Assembly: GCA_032718475.1 (NCBI GenBank)
Contig: JAUCBJ010005540.1
Span: 1 to 24,626 of the forward strand
Direction of reading: 5' to 3'
DNA: 24,626 nt
From: Nemertoderma westbladi
Taxonomy: Eukaryota > Xenacoelomorpha > Nemertodermatida > Nemertodermatidae
Both the position numbers and the translations under genes were made by a program. The notes beneath the pieces are model-generated. The model worked only from the letters and a program-made list of their open reading frames with translations. It had not been told where the DNA came from and did not search any database. Positions within the stretch are counted from its first letter, which is position 1, and each line of letters begins with the position of its first letter. Below, one piece after another: positions 7,690 to 20,200 of this stretch.

Positions 7690-8480
7690 TTGTCTACGTA
7701 CTGAAGTACTACCAAACTGAAGTATCTTCAGAGTTATGATATACATTGCAGCATTGTCTCTAGGCCATACAGCCATACTGCTGTACTGCCATAGAGTGAT
7801 CGATTTAGGCGTATGGATATGCATGCAGCTACCAGTATGCTGTCACCGTAAAGGCGATTACATGTTCTGACAGTCTTAAAATTGAACAGACACAATTTTT
7901 GTTTGGTGGGTGATATTATTTCAGTTAATGCAACTTGTAAATGTACGGTATAGTTCTGTAGTTTAGTAGCACCAGTTGTTTGTCCCTAAGTTGTACAATG
8001 AATTTTATAGGGGTCTACCACGGTCTGACGGTCATAGATAGCACTACTACATACAGTCCAAAAAAATAATGCATAAACCAAAAAGTAGGCCTATACCAGT
8101 ATATAACAGCGGTATATATCAGCCTGATTATGCTGGGGCCGGACTTAAACATAAAATATTTTAATGGAAAGAAAAAAACAATGGTGCACGTAAATGTCTG
8201 ATCATATTTATTATTAAGCTGTTAAGTATAAAAGTATAATAAAAAATATTGTGGTATTTGGGACATTTAGAGATTTAATGCAACATTATGTAAGATAGTA
8301 CCGGTATATCAGTTAACTAACATTGTCAACGCGATTGTGACATTCTGCAGCATGAGCCGAAATTGCGCGTCATAATAAACTTAATTTTCAATAATTTAGG
8401 GCAGTTTAAGTTGTTTTTACCGGTATGCCTATTGGTAGACAGGGATATATTTTTCAAGAATATTCGATTAGATATAATAA
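7690..8480. other. non-coding DNA upstream of the bromodomain exon
   Basis: No ORF or RNA gene is recognised. The stretch starts with TACTG-rich low-complexity DNA like that at 2330-2650, then becomes AT-rich. It contains TAGGCCTA at 8086 and TACCGGTA at 8299 and 8418. If the downstream exon is real, this would be its promoter and 5' flank. Confidence 0.45.
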
Positions 8481-8481
8481 T

Positions 8482-8490
8482 TATATAAAG
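8482..8490 (+). promoter_or_regulatory. possible TATA-like element (TATATAAAG)
   Basis: TATATAAAG lies 43 bp before the ATG at 8534. If used, transcription would start near 8512-8515, leaving a very short leader. A TATA box would be unusual for a chromatin-remodelling gene and the surroundings are AT-rich, so this may be chance. Confidence 0.2.
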
Positions 8491-8533
8491 ATTGTACCGG
8501 TATACTGAAGGTTATCGAGCAGTTCGATTTATC

Positions 8534-8721
8534 ATGCCACGAACGCGTAAACGTAACACATCGGGTGGTTCTTCCGGCTCCGAATCCGGTGCTAAGAAAA
8601 CTCGTTCCGGAGTGCCGGATATCGTGGAGATATGCCAGGAGATTATAGATATGCTGCGACAGCATAGGGATGACAAAGGCCGGCTAATTACTGAAGCTCT
8701 ACAAAAACTTCCTAATAAAAA
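8534..8721 (+). CDS. candidate exon 1, polybromo-like bromodomain protein (partial)
   Basis: Polybromo (PBRM1/BAF180) is the multi-bromodomain subunit of PBAF-type SWI/SNF chromatin remodellers and binds acetylated histones in the nucleus. The exon encodes 63 residues. A basic, Ser/Gly-rich leader (RTRKR at 3-7, KKTR at 21-24) could act as a nuclear signal. Then comes DIVEICQEIIDMLRQHRDDK (29-48) and GRLITEALQKLP (49-60). The pattern D-x-V-x-x-C-x-E, then D-x-x-GRLI-x-E, then LP, fits the first helix and ZA-loop start of polybromo-type bromodomains; the PDYY motif should follow in the next exon. Reading runs into AT-rich intron-like sequence after NKK. Possible GT donors are at 8722-8723 (AAAAA/GTTGGT) and 8726-8727, neither a strong consensus. 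An in-frame ATG at 8492 gives an extra 14 residues that do not look conserved, so 8534 is preferred. It could be another bromodomain family or a processed fragment. Confidence 0.6.
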
Positions 8722-8789
8722 GTTGGTTTGTTATATTTTATTTCAAGTATTTTTACTAATAAATTGATGCCACGTATCCCTGTCTGTTC

Positions 8790-8820
8790 TTACTGTAATA
8801 TGTTTCGTTCATTACAGTAA
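8790..8820. repeat. perfect 10-bp inverted repeat TTACTGTAAT / ATTACAGTAA
   Basis: TTACTGTAAT at 8790-8799 and ATTACAGTAA at 8811-8820 are perfect complements around an 11-bp spacer. ATTACAGTAA recurs at 8886-8895, 25 bp before the satellite begins. The 7-mer cores TACTGTA and TACAGTA are repeated elsewhere in the first 9 kb. Confidence 0.55.
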
Positions 8821-8919
8821 TCTTATGTGGTCCGTAAGTTGATGTGTAGGACATGGAAAATAATTGTACATTATTTCCAGTTATTATTACAGTAAGTATG
8901 CTTATTACCTGTAAGTAGT

Positions 8920-9030
8920 GTCCAATCTTTCTCTACTATGATGTAGTTCATAATTGTCCAATCTTTCTCTACTATTATGTAGATCTGTAATTGTCCAATC
9001 TTTCCCTATTATGATGTAGTTCTATAATTG
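8920..9030 (+). repeat. degenerate left edge of the satellite
   Basis: The first three monomers depart from the consensus: CTACTATG for CTATTATG, GTTCATAATT (one base short), GTAGATCTGTAATT and TTTCCC. From the fourth copy on, the array is near consensus. Edge decay with a homogenised interior is the usual result of unequal exchange acting less at array ends. Confidence 0.85.
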
Positions 9031-10110
9031 TCCAATCTTTATCTATTATGATGTAGTTCTATAATTGTCCAATCTTTCTATATTATGACGTAGTTCTATA
9101 ATTGTCCAATCTTTCTATATTATAATGTAGTTCTATAATTGTCCAATCTTTATCTATTATGATGTAGTTCTATAATTGTCCAATCTTTATCTATTATAAT
9201 GTAGTTCTATAATTGTCCAATCTTTCTATATTATGATGTAGTTCTATAATTGTCCAATCTTTATCTATTATGATGTAGTTCTATAATTGTCCAATCTTTC
9301 TATATTATGATGTAGTTCTATAATTGTCCAATCTTTATCTATTATGATGTAGTTCTATAATTGTCCAATCTTTATCTATTATAATGTAGTTCTATAATTG
9401 TCCAATCTTTATCTATTATAATGTAGTTCTATAATTGTCCAATCTTTCTATATTATGATGTAGTTCTATAATTTTCCAATCTTTATCTATTATAATGTAG
9501 TTCTATAATTGTCCAATCTTTCTCTATTATGATGTAGTTCTATAATTGTCCAATCTTTATCTATTATGATGTAGTTCTATAATTTTCCAATGTTTATCTA
9601 TAATGATGTAGTTCTATAATTGTCCAATCTTTATCTATTATGATGTAGTTCTATAATTGTCCAATCTTTCTCTATTATGATGTAGTTCTATAATTGTCCA
9701 ATCTTTATCTATTAGGATGTAGTTCTATAATTGTCCAATCTTTATCTATTATAATGTAGTTCTATAATTGTCCAATCTTTCTATATTATGATGTAGTTCT
9801 ATAATTGTCCAATCTTTATCTATTATAATGTAGTTCTATAATTGTCCAATCTTTCTCTATTATGATGTAGTTCTATAATTGTCCAATCTTTATCTATTAT
9901 GATGTAGTTCTATAATTTTCCAATGTTTATCTATAATGATGTAGTTCTATAATTGTCCAATCTTTATCTATTATGATGTAGTTCTATAATTGTCCAATCT
10001 TTATCTATAATGATGTAGTTCTATAATTGTCCAATCTTTATCTATAATGATGTAGTTCTATAATTGTCCAATCTTTATCTATAATGATGTAGTTCTATAA
10101 TTGTCCAATC

Positions 10111-10703
10111 GCTATCTATTATGATGTAGTTCTATAATTGTCCAATCTTTCTATATTATGATGTAGTTCTATAATTGTCCAATCTTTATCTATTATGATG
10201 TAGTTCTATAATTGTCCAATCTTTCTCTATTATGATGTAGTTCTATAATTGTCCAATCGCTATCTATTATGATGTAGTTCTATAATTGTCCAATCTTTCT
10301 CTATTATGATGTAGTTCTATAATTGTCCAATCTTTATCTATTATGATGTAGTTCTATAATTGTCCAATCTTTCTCTATTATGATGTAGTTCTATAATTGT
10401 CCAATCGCTATCTATTATGATGTAGTTCTATAATTGTCCAATCTTTCTCTATTATGATGTAGTTCTATAATTGTCCAATCTTTATCTATTATGATGTAGT
10501 TCTATATTTGTCCAATCTTTCTATATTATGATGTAGTTCTATAATTGTCCAATCGCTATCTATTATGATGTAGTTCTATAATTGTCCAATCTTTATCTAT
10601 TATGATGTAGTTCTATATTTGTCCAATCTTTGTATATTATGATGTAGTTCTATAATTGTCCAATCTTTCTCTATTATGATGTAGTTCTATAATTGTCCAA
10701 TCG
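10111..10703 (+). repeat. 4-monomer higher-order repeat, 148-bp period
   Basis: The CGCTATC monomer type occurs with its G at 10111, 10259, 10407, 10555 and 10703, spacings of exactly 148 bp (4 x 37). Between these lie mostly CTTTCTCT, CTTTATCT and CTTTCTCT or CTTTCTAT types in repeating order. Elsewhere the CGC type is spaced 4, 5, 6, 8, 9 or more monomers apart. Confidence 0.85.
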
Positions 10704-11700
10704 CTATCTATTATGATGTAGTTCTATAATTGTCCAATCTTTATCTATTAGGATGTAGTTCTATAATTGTCCAATCTTTCTCTATTATGATGTAGTTCTA
10801 TAATTGTCCAATCTTTATCTATAATGATGTAGTTCTATAATTGTCCAATCTTTCTCTATTATGATGTAGTTCTATAATTGTCCAATCTTTATCTATAATG
10901 ATGTAGTTCTATAATTGTCCAATCACTATCTATTATGATGTAGTTCTATAATTGTCCAATCTTTCTATATTATGATGTAGTTCTATAATTGTCCAATCTT
11001 TCTCTATTATGATGTAGTTCTATAATTGTCCAATCTTTATCTATTATGATGTAGTTCTATAATTGTCCAATCTTTATCTATAATGATGTAGTTCTATAAT
11101 TGTCCAATCTTTCTATATTATGATGTAGTTCTATAATTGTCCAATCTTTCTCTATTATGATGTAGTTCTATAATTGTCCAATCTTTATCTATAATGATGT
11201 AGTTCTATAATTGTCCAATCGCTATCTATTATGATGTAGTTCTATAATTGTCCAATCTTTCTCTATTATGATGTAGTTCTATAATTGTCCAATCTTTATC
11301 TATTATGATGTAGTTCTATAATTGTCCAATCTTTATCTATAATGATGTAGTTCTATAATTGTCCAATCGCTATCTATTATGATGTAGTTCTATAATTGTC
11401 CAATCTTTCTCTATTATGATGTAGTTCTATAATTGTCCAATCTTTATCTATTATGATGTAGTTCTATAATTGTCCAATCTTTCTCTATTATGATGTAGTT
11501 CTATAATTGTCCAATCTTTCTCTATTATGATGTAGTTCTATAATTGTCCAATCTTTATCTATAATGATGTAGTTCTATAATTGTCCAATCGCTATCTATT
11601 ATGATGTAGTTCTATAATTGTCCAATCTTTCTCTATTATGATGTAGTTCTATAATTGTCCAATCTTTATCTATTATGATGTAGTTCTATAATTGTCCAAT
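10315..11700 (+). repeat. block duplicated at 14405-15790 (offset 4,090 bp)
   Basis: The order of monomer types, including rare private variants, is the same in the two blocks. TCTATATTTGTCC is at 10501 and 14591, CTTTGTATATT follows four monomers on in both, and ATTAGGATG is at about 10750 and 14840. The offset is exactly 4,090 bp, which is 110 monomers plus the 20 bp of net insertions lying between. A few monomers have since changed type, and after about 11.7 kb the first block has six extra monomers. Confidence 0.85.
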
Positions 11701-12029
11701 CTTTATATATTATGATGTAGTTCTATAATTGTCCAATCTTTCTATATTATGATGTAGTTCTATAATTGTCCAATCTTTCTATATTATGATGTAGTTCTAT
11801 AATTGTCCAATCTTTCTCTATTATGATGTAGTTCTATAATTGTCCAATCTTTCTCTATTATGATGTAGTTCTATAATTGTCCAATCTTTATCTATAATGA
11901 TGTAGTTCTATAATTGTCCAATCTTTCTATATTATGATGTAGTTCTATAATTGTCCAATCTTTCTCTATTATGATGTAGTTCTATAATTGTCCAATCTTT
12001 CTCTATTATGATGTAGTTCTATAATTGTC

Positions 12030-12890
12030 CAATCTTTATCTATAATGATGTAGTTCTATAATTGTCCAATCTTTCTATATTATGATGTAGTTCTATAATT
12101 GTCCAATCTTTATCTATTATGATGTAGTTCTATAATTGTCCAATCTTTCTATATTATGATGTAGTTCTATAATTGTCCAATCTTTATCTATTATAATGTA
12201 GTTCTATAATTGTCCAATCTTTCTCTATTATGATGTAGTTCTATAATTGTCCAATCGCTATCTATTATGATGTAGTTCTATAATTGTCCAATCTTTCTCT
12301 ATTATGATGTAGTTCTATAATTGTCCAATCTTTATCTATTATGATGTAGTTCTATAATTGTCCAATCTTTCTATATTTTGATGTAGTTCTATAATTGTCC
12401 AATCTTTCTCTATTATGATGTAGTTCTATAATTGTCCAATCGCTATCTATTATGATGTAGTTCTATAATTGTCCAATCTTTCTCTATTATGATGTAGTTC
12501 TATAATTGTCCAATCTTTATCTATTATGATGTAGTTCTATAATTGTCCAATCTTTCTATATTATGATGTAGTTCTATAATTGTTCAATCTTTATCTATTA
12601 TAATGTAGTTCTATAATTGTCCAATCTTTTTCTATTATGATGTAGTTCTATAATTGTCCAATCTTTCTATATTATGATGTAGTTCTATAATTGTCCAATC
12701 TTTATCTATTATAATGTAGTTCTATAATTGTCCAATCTTTCTCTATTATGATGTAGTTCTATAATTGTCCAATCGCTATCTATTATGATGTAGTTCTATA
12801 ATTGTCCAATCTTTCTCTATTATGATGTAGTTCTATAATTGTCCAATCTTTATCTATTATGATGTAGTTCTATAATTGTCCAATCTTTCT
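12030..12890 (+). repeat. 24-monomer superunit, recurring near 17.23, 20.49 and 23.75 kb
   Basis: The order of types (TATAATG, CTAT, ATCT, CTAT, TATAATG-less ATCT, CTCT, CGC and so on) is repeated in the same sequence four times. The internal CGC markers keep spacings of 185 and 333 bp in every copy: 12257/12442/12775, 17457/17642/17975, 20713/20898/21231 and 23975/24160/24493. Superunits two, three and four are 3,256 and 3,262 bp apart, that is 88 monomers each, the second with one 6-bp insertion. Confidence 0.8.
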
Positions 12891-13420
12891 ATATTATGAT
12901 GTAGTTCTATAATTGTCCAATCGCTATCTATTATGATAAGTTCTATAATTGTCCAATCTTTCTCTATTATGATGTAGTTCTATAATTGTCCAATCTTTAT
13001 CTATAATGATGTAGTTCTATAATTGTCCAATCTTTCTATATTATGATGTAGTTCTATAATTGTCCAATCTTTATCTATTATGATGTAGTTCTATAATTGT
13101 CCAATCTTTCTATATTATGATGTAGTTCTATAATTGTCCAATCTTTATCTATTATAATGTAGTTCTATAATTGTCCAATCTTTCTCTATTATGATGTAGT
13201 TCTATAATTGTCCAATCGCTATCTATTATGATGTAGTTCTATAATTGTCCAATCTTTCTCTATTATGATGTAGTTCTATAATTGTCCAATCTTTATCTAT
13301 TATGATGTAGTTCTATAATTGTCCAATCGCTATCTATTATGATGTAGTTCTATAATTGTCCAATCTTTATCTATTATGATGTAGTTCTATAATTGTCCAA
13401 TCTTTCTATATTATGATGTA

Positions 13421-13426
13421 CCGGTA
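13421..13426 (+). repeat. 6-bp insertion CCGGTA creating TACCGGTA in one monomer
   Basis: The monomer reads GATGTACCGGTAGTTC where the others read GATGTAGTTC. The result is the palindrome TACCGGTA at 13419-13426. It equals an inserted CCGG core with a duplicated TA. Confidence 0.9.
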
Positions 13427-13685
13427 GTTCTATAATTGTCCAATCTTTATCTATTATGATGTAGTTCTATAATTGTCCAATCTTTATATATTATAATGTA
13501 GTTCTATAATTGTCCAATCTTTCTATATTATTATGTAGTTCTATAATTGTCCAATCTTTATCTTTTATGATGTAGTTCTATAATTGTCCAATCGCTATCT
13601 ATTATGATGTAGTTCTATAATTGTCAAATCTTTCTATATGATGATGTAGTTCTATAATTGCCCAATCTTTATCTATTATAATGTA

Positions 13686-13691
13686 GGCCTA
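13686..13691 (+). repeat. 6-bp insertion GGCCTA creating TAGGCCTA
   Basis: The monomer reads ATGTAGGCCTAGTTC in place of ATGTAGTTC. The same insertion in the same monomer context is at 22914-22919, so it arose once before the block was copied. Confidence 0.9.
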
Positions 13692-14276
13692 GTTCTATAA
13701 TTGTCCAATCTTTCTATATTATGATGTAGTTCTATAATTGCCCAATCTTTATCTATTATAATGTAGTTCTATAATTGTCCAATCTTTCTATATTATGATG
13801 TAGTTCTATAATTGTCCAATCTTTATATATTATAATGTAGTTCTATAATTGTCCAATCTTTCTATATTATTATCATGTAGTTCTATAATTGTCCAATCTT
13901 TATCTTTTATGATGTAGTTCTATAATTGTCCAATCGCTATCTATTATGATGTAGTTCTATAATTGTCCAATCTTTCTATATTATGATGTAGTTCTATAAT
14001 TGTCCAATCTTTATATATTATAATGTAGTTCTATAATTGTCCAATCTTTCTATATTATTATGTAGTTCTATAATTGTCCAATCTTTATCTTTTATGATGT
14101 AGTTCTATAATTGTCCAATCGCTATCTATTATGATGTAGTTCTATAATTGTCCAATCTTTCTATATTATGATGTAGTTCTATAATTGCCCAATCTTTATC
14201 TATTATAATGTAGTTCTATAATTGTCCAATCTTTCTATATTATGATGTAGTTCTATAATTGTCCAATCTTTATCTA

Positions 14277-14282
14277 GGCCTA
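14277..14282 (+). repeat. 6-bp insertion GGCCTA at a different TA of the monomer
   Basis: TATCTAGGCCTATTATAATG replaces TATCTATTATAATG. The corresponding monomer in the duplicated block near 23.5 kb lacks it, so this event came after the duplication and is independent of the one at 13686. Confidence 0.9.
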
Positions 14283-17200
14283 TTATAATGTAGTTCTATA
14301 ATTGTCCAATCTTTCTATATTATGATGTAGTTCTATAATTGTCCAATCTTTATATATTATAATGTAGTTCTATAATTGTCCAATCTTTCTATATTATTAT
14401 GTAGTTCTATAATTGTCCAATCTTTATCTATTATGATGTAGTTCTATAATTGTCCAATCTTTCTCTATTATGATGTAGTTCTATAATTGTCCAATCGCTA
14501 TCTATTATGATGTAGTTCTATAATTGTCCAATCTTTCTCTATTATGATGTAGTTCTATAATTGTCCAATCTTTATCTATTATGATGTAGTTCTATATTTG
14601 TCCAATCTTTCTATATTATGATGTAGTTCTATAATTGTCCAATCGCTATCTATTATGATGTAGTTCTATAATTGTCCAATCTTTATCTATTATGATGTAG
14701 TTCTATATTTGTCCAATCTTTGTATATTATGATGTAGTTCTATAATTGTCCAATCTTTCTCTATTATGATGTAGTTCTATAATTGTCCAATCGCTATCTA
14801 TTATGATGTAGTTCTATAATTGTCCAATCTTTATCTATTAGGATGTAGTTCTATAATTGTCCAATCTTTCTCTATTATGATGTAGTTCTATAATTGTCCA
14901 ATCTTTATCTATAATGATGTAGTTCTATAATTGTCCAATCTTTCTCTATTATGATGTAGTTCTATAATTGTCCAATCTTTATCTATATTGATGTAGTTCT
15001 ATAATTGTCCAATCGCTATCTATTATGATGTAGTTCTATAATTGTCCAATCTTTCTATATTATGATGTAGTTCTATAATTGTCCAATCTTTCTCTATTAT
15101 GATGTAGTTCTATAATTGTCCAATCTTTATCTATTATGATGTAGTTCTATAATTGTCCAATCTTTATCTATAATGATGTAGTTCTATAATTGTCCAATCT
15201 TTCTATATTATGATGTAGTTCTATAATTGTCCAATCTTTCTCTATTATGATGTAGTTCTATAATTGTCCAATCTTTATCTATAATGATGTAGTTCTATAA
15301 TTGTCCAATCGCTATCTATTATGATGTAGTTCTATAATTGTCCAATCTTTCTCTATTATGATGTAGTTCTATAATTGTCCAATCTTTATCTATTATGATG
15401 TAGTTCTATAATTGTCCAATCTTTATCTATAATGATGTAGTTCTATAATTGTCCAATCGCTATCTATTATGATGTAGTTCTATAATTGTCCAATCTTTCT
15501 CTATTATGATGTAGTTCTATAATTGTCCAATCTTTATCTATTATGATGTAGTTCTATAATTGTCCAATCTTTATCTATTATGATGTAGTTCTATAATTGT
15601 CCAATCTTTCTCTATTATGATGTAGTTCTATAATTGTCCAATCTTTATCTATAATGATGTAGTTCTATAATTGTCCAATCGCTATCTATTATGATGTAGT
15701 TCTATAATTGTCCAATCTTTCTATATTATGATGTAGTTCTATAATTGTCCAATCTTTATCTATTATGATGTAGTTCTATAATTGTCCAATCTTTCTATAT
15801 TATGATGTAGTTCTATAATTGTCCAATCTTTCTCTATTATGATGTAGTTCTATAATTGTCCAATCTTTCTCTATTATGAGGTAGTTCTATAATTGTCCAA
15901 TCTTTATCTATAATGATGTAGTTCTATAATTGTCCAATCTTTCTATATTATGATGTAGTTCTATAATTGTCCAATCTTTATCTATTATGATGTAGTTCTA
16001 TAATTGTCCAATCTTTCTATATTATGATGTAGTTCTATAATTGTCCAATCTTTATCTATTATAATGTAGTTCTATAATTGTCCAATCTTTCTCTATTATG
16101 ATGTAGTTCTATAATTGTCCAATCGCTATCTATTATGATGTAGTTCTATAATTGTCCAATCTTTCTCTATTATGATGTAGTTCTATAATTGTCCAATCTT
16201 TATCTATTATGATGTAGTTCTATAATTGTCCAATCTTTCTATATTATGATGTAGTTCTATAATTGTTCAATCTTTCTCTATTATGATGTAGTTCTATAAT
16301 TGTCCAATCGCTATCTATTATGATGTAGTTCTATAATTGTCCAATCTTTCTCTATTATGATGTAGTTCTATAATTGTCCAATCTTTATCTATTATGATGT
16401 AGTTCTATAATTGTCCAATCTTTCTATATTATGATGTAGTTCTATAATTGTCCAATCTTTATCTATTATAATGTAGTTCTATAATTGTCCAATCTTTCTC
16501 TATTATGATGTAGTTCTATAATTGTCCAATCTTTCTATATTATGATGTAGTTCTATAATTGTCCAATCTTTCTCTATTATGATGTAGTTCTATAATTGTC
16601 CAATCTTTATCTATAATGATGTAGTTCTATAATTGTCCAATCGCTATCTATTATGATGTAGTTCTATAATTGTCCAATCTTTCTCTATTATGATGTAATT
16701 CTATAATTGTCCAATCTTTATCTATTATGATGTAGTTCTATAATTGTCCAATCTTTATCTATAATGATGTAGTTCTATAATTGTCCAATCGCTATCTATT
16801 ATGATGTAGTTCTATAATTGTCCAATCTTTCTCTATTATGATGTAGTTCTATAATTGTCCAATCTTTATCTATTATGATGTAGTTCTATAATTGTCCAAT
16901 CTTTCTCTATTATGATGTAGTTCTATAATTGTCCAATCTTTCTCTATTATGATGTAGTTCTATAATTGTCCAATCTTTATCTATAATGATGTAGTTCTAT
17001 AATTGTCCAATCGCTATCTATTATGATGTAGTTCTATAATTGTCCAATCTTTCTCTATTATGATGTAGTTCTATAATTGTCCAATCTTTATCTATTATGA
17101 TGTAGTTCTATAATTGTCCAATCTTTCTATATTATGATGTAGTTCTATAATTGTCCAATCTTTCTCTATTATGATGTAGTTCTATAATTGTCCAATCTTT

Positions 17201-20200
17201 CTCTATTATGAGGTAGTTCTATAATTGTCCAATCTTTATCTATAATGATGTAGTTCTATAATTGTCCAATCTTTCTATATTATGATGTAGTTCTATAATT
17301 GTCCAATCTTTATCTATTATGATGTAGTTCTATAATTGTCCAATCTTTCTATATTATGATGTAGTTCTATAATTGTCCAATCTTTATCTATTATAATGTA
17401 GTTCTATAATTGTCCAATCTTTCTCTATTATGATGTAGTTCTATAATTGTCCAATCGCTATCTATTATGATGTAGTTCTATAATTGTCCAATCTTTCTCT
17501 ATTATGATGTAGTTCTATAATTGTCCAATCTTTATCTATTATGATGTAGTTCTATAATTGTCCAATCTTTCTATATTATGATGTAGTTCTATAATTGTCC
17601 AATCTTTCTCTATTATGATGTAGTTCTATAATTGTCCAATCGCTATCTATTATGATGTAGTTCTATAATTGTCCAATCTTTCTCTATTATGATGTAGTTC
17701 TATAATTGTCCAATCTTTATCTATTATGATGTAGTTCTATAATTGTCCAATCTTTCTATATTATGATGTAGTTCTATAATTGTCCAATCTTTATCTATTA
17801 TAATGTAGTTCTATAATTGTCCAATCTTTCTCTATTATGATGTAGTTCTATAATTGTCCAATCTTTCTATATTATGATGTAGTTCTATAATTGTCCAATC
17901 TTTATCTATTATAATGTAGTTCTATAATTGTCCAATCTTTCTCTATTATGATGTAGTTCTATAATTGTCCAATCGCTATCTATTATGATGTAGTTCTATA
18001 ATTGTCCAATCTTTCTCTATTATGATGTAGTTCTATAATTGTCCAATCTTTATCTATTATGATGTAGTTCTATAATTGTCCAATCTTTCTATATTATGAT
18101 GTAGTTCTATAATTGTCCAATCTTTCTCTATTATGATGTAGTTCTATAATTGTCCAATCGCTATCTATTATGATGTAGTTCTATAATTGTCCAATCTTTC
18201 TATATTATGATGTAGTTCTATAATTGTCCAATCTTTATCTATTATAATGTAGTTCTATAATTGTCCAATCTTTCTCTATTATGATGTAGTTCTATAATTG
18301 TCCAATCGCTATCTATTATGATGTAGTTCTATAATTGTCCAATCTTTCTCTATTATGATGTAGTTCTATAATTGTCCAATCTTTATCTATTATAATGTAG
18401 TTCTATAATTGTCCAATCTTTCTCTATTATGATGTAGTTCTATAATTGTCCAATCGCTATCTATTATGATGTAGTTCTATAATTGTCCAATCTTTCTCTA
18501 TTATGATGTAGTTCTATAATTGTCCAATCTTTATCTATTATGATGTAGTTCTATAATTGTCCAATCTTTATCTATAATGATGTAGTTCTATAATTGTCCA
18601 ATCGCTATCTATTATGATGTAGTTCTATAATTGTCCAATCTTTCTCTATTATGATGTAGTTCTATAATTGTCCAATCTTTATCTATTATGATGTAGTTCT
18701 ATAATTGTCCAATCTTTATCTATTATGATGTAGTTCTATAATTGTCCAATCTTTCTCTATTATGATGTAGTTCTATAATTGTCCAATCTTTATCTATAAT
18801 GATGTAGTTCTATAATTGTCCAATCGCTATCTATTATGATGTAGTTCTATAATTGTCCAATCTTTCTCTATTATGATGTAGTTCTATAATTGTCCAATCT
18901 TTATCTATTATGATGTAGTTCTATAATTGTCCAATCTTTCTATATTATGATGTAGTTCTATAATTGTCCAATCTTTCTCTATTATGATGTAGTTCTATAA
19001 TTGTCCAATCTTTCTCTATTATGAGGTAGTTCTATAATTGTCCAATCTTTATCTATAATGATGTAGTTCTATAATTGTCCAATCTTTCTATATTATGATG
19101 TAGTTCTATAATTGTCCAATCTTTATCTATTATGATGTAGTTCTATAATTGTCCAATCTTTCTATATTATGATGTAGTTCTATAATTGTCCAATCTTTAT
19201 CTATTATAATGTAGTTCTATAATTGTCCAATCTTTCTCTATTATGATGTAGTTCTATAATTGTCCAATCGCTATCTATTATGATGTAGTTCTATAATTGT
19301 CCAATCTTTCTCTATTATGATGTAGTTCTATAATTGTCCAATCTTTATCTATTATGATGTAGTTCTATAATTGTCCAATCTTTCTATATTATGATGTAGT
19401 TCTATAATTGTTCAATCTTTCTCTATTATGATGTAATTCTATAATTGTCCAATCGCTATCTATTATGATGTAGTTCTATAATTGTCCAATCTTTCTCTAT
19501 TATGATGTAGTTCTATAATTGTCCAATCTTTATCTATTATGATGTAGTTCTATAATTGTCCAATCTTTCTATATTATGATGTAGTTCTATAATTGTTCAA
19601 TCTTTCTCTATTATGATGTAATTCTATAATTGTCCAATCGCTATCTATTATGATGTAGTTCTATAATTGTCCAATCTTTATCTATTATGATGTAGTTCTA
19701 TAATTGTCCAATCTTTCTATATTATGATGTAGTTCTATAATTGTCCAATCTTTATCTATTATAATGTAGTTCTATAATTGTCCAATCTTTATCTATTATG
19801 ATGTAGTTCTATAATTGTCCAATCTTTCTCTATTATGATGTAGTTCTATAATTGTCCAATCTTTCTCTATTATGATGTAGTTCTATAATTGTCCAATCGC
19901 TATCTATTATGATGTAGTTCTATAATTGTCCAATCTTTCTCTATTATGATGTAATTCTATAATTGTCCAATCTTTATCTATTATGATGTAGTTCTATAAT
20001 TGTCCAATCTTTATCTATAATGATGTAGTTCTATAATTGTCCAATCGCTATCTATTATGATGTAGTTCTATAATTGTCCAATCTTTCTCTATTATGATGT
20101 AGTTCTATAATTGTCCAATCTTTATCTATTATGATGTAGTTCTATAATTGTCCAATCTTTCTCTATTATGATGTAGTTCTATAATTGTCCAATCTTTCTC

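Larger units (their letters stand above)
13480..14400 (+). repeat. block duplicated at 22708-23630 (offset about 9,228 bp)
   Basis: Both blocks carry the rare types CTTTATATATTATAATG, CTATATTATTATG, CTTTATCTTTTATG and the TTGCCCAAT variant in the same order, and share a TAGGCCTA insertion (13684 and 22912). The offset is 9,228 bp before position 13870 and 9,225 bp after it, explained by a 3-bp insertion (TATTATCATG) found only in the left copy. Confidence 0.85.

Noticed and set aside
8492-8533. Upstream in-frame ATG as start of the bromodomain protein
   Set aside because: The extra residues include the TACCGGTA octamer and show no resemblance to the family. The ATG at 8534 gives the expected basic leader.
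8468-8665. 65-codon minus-strand ORF
   Set aside because: It is antisense to the candidate bromodomain exon, whose plus-strand translation has recognisable motifs.
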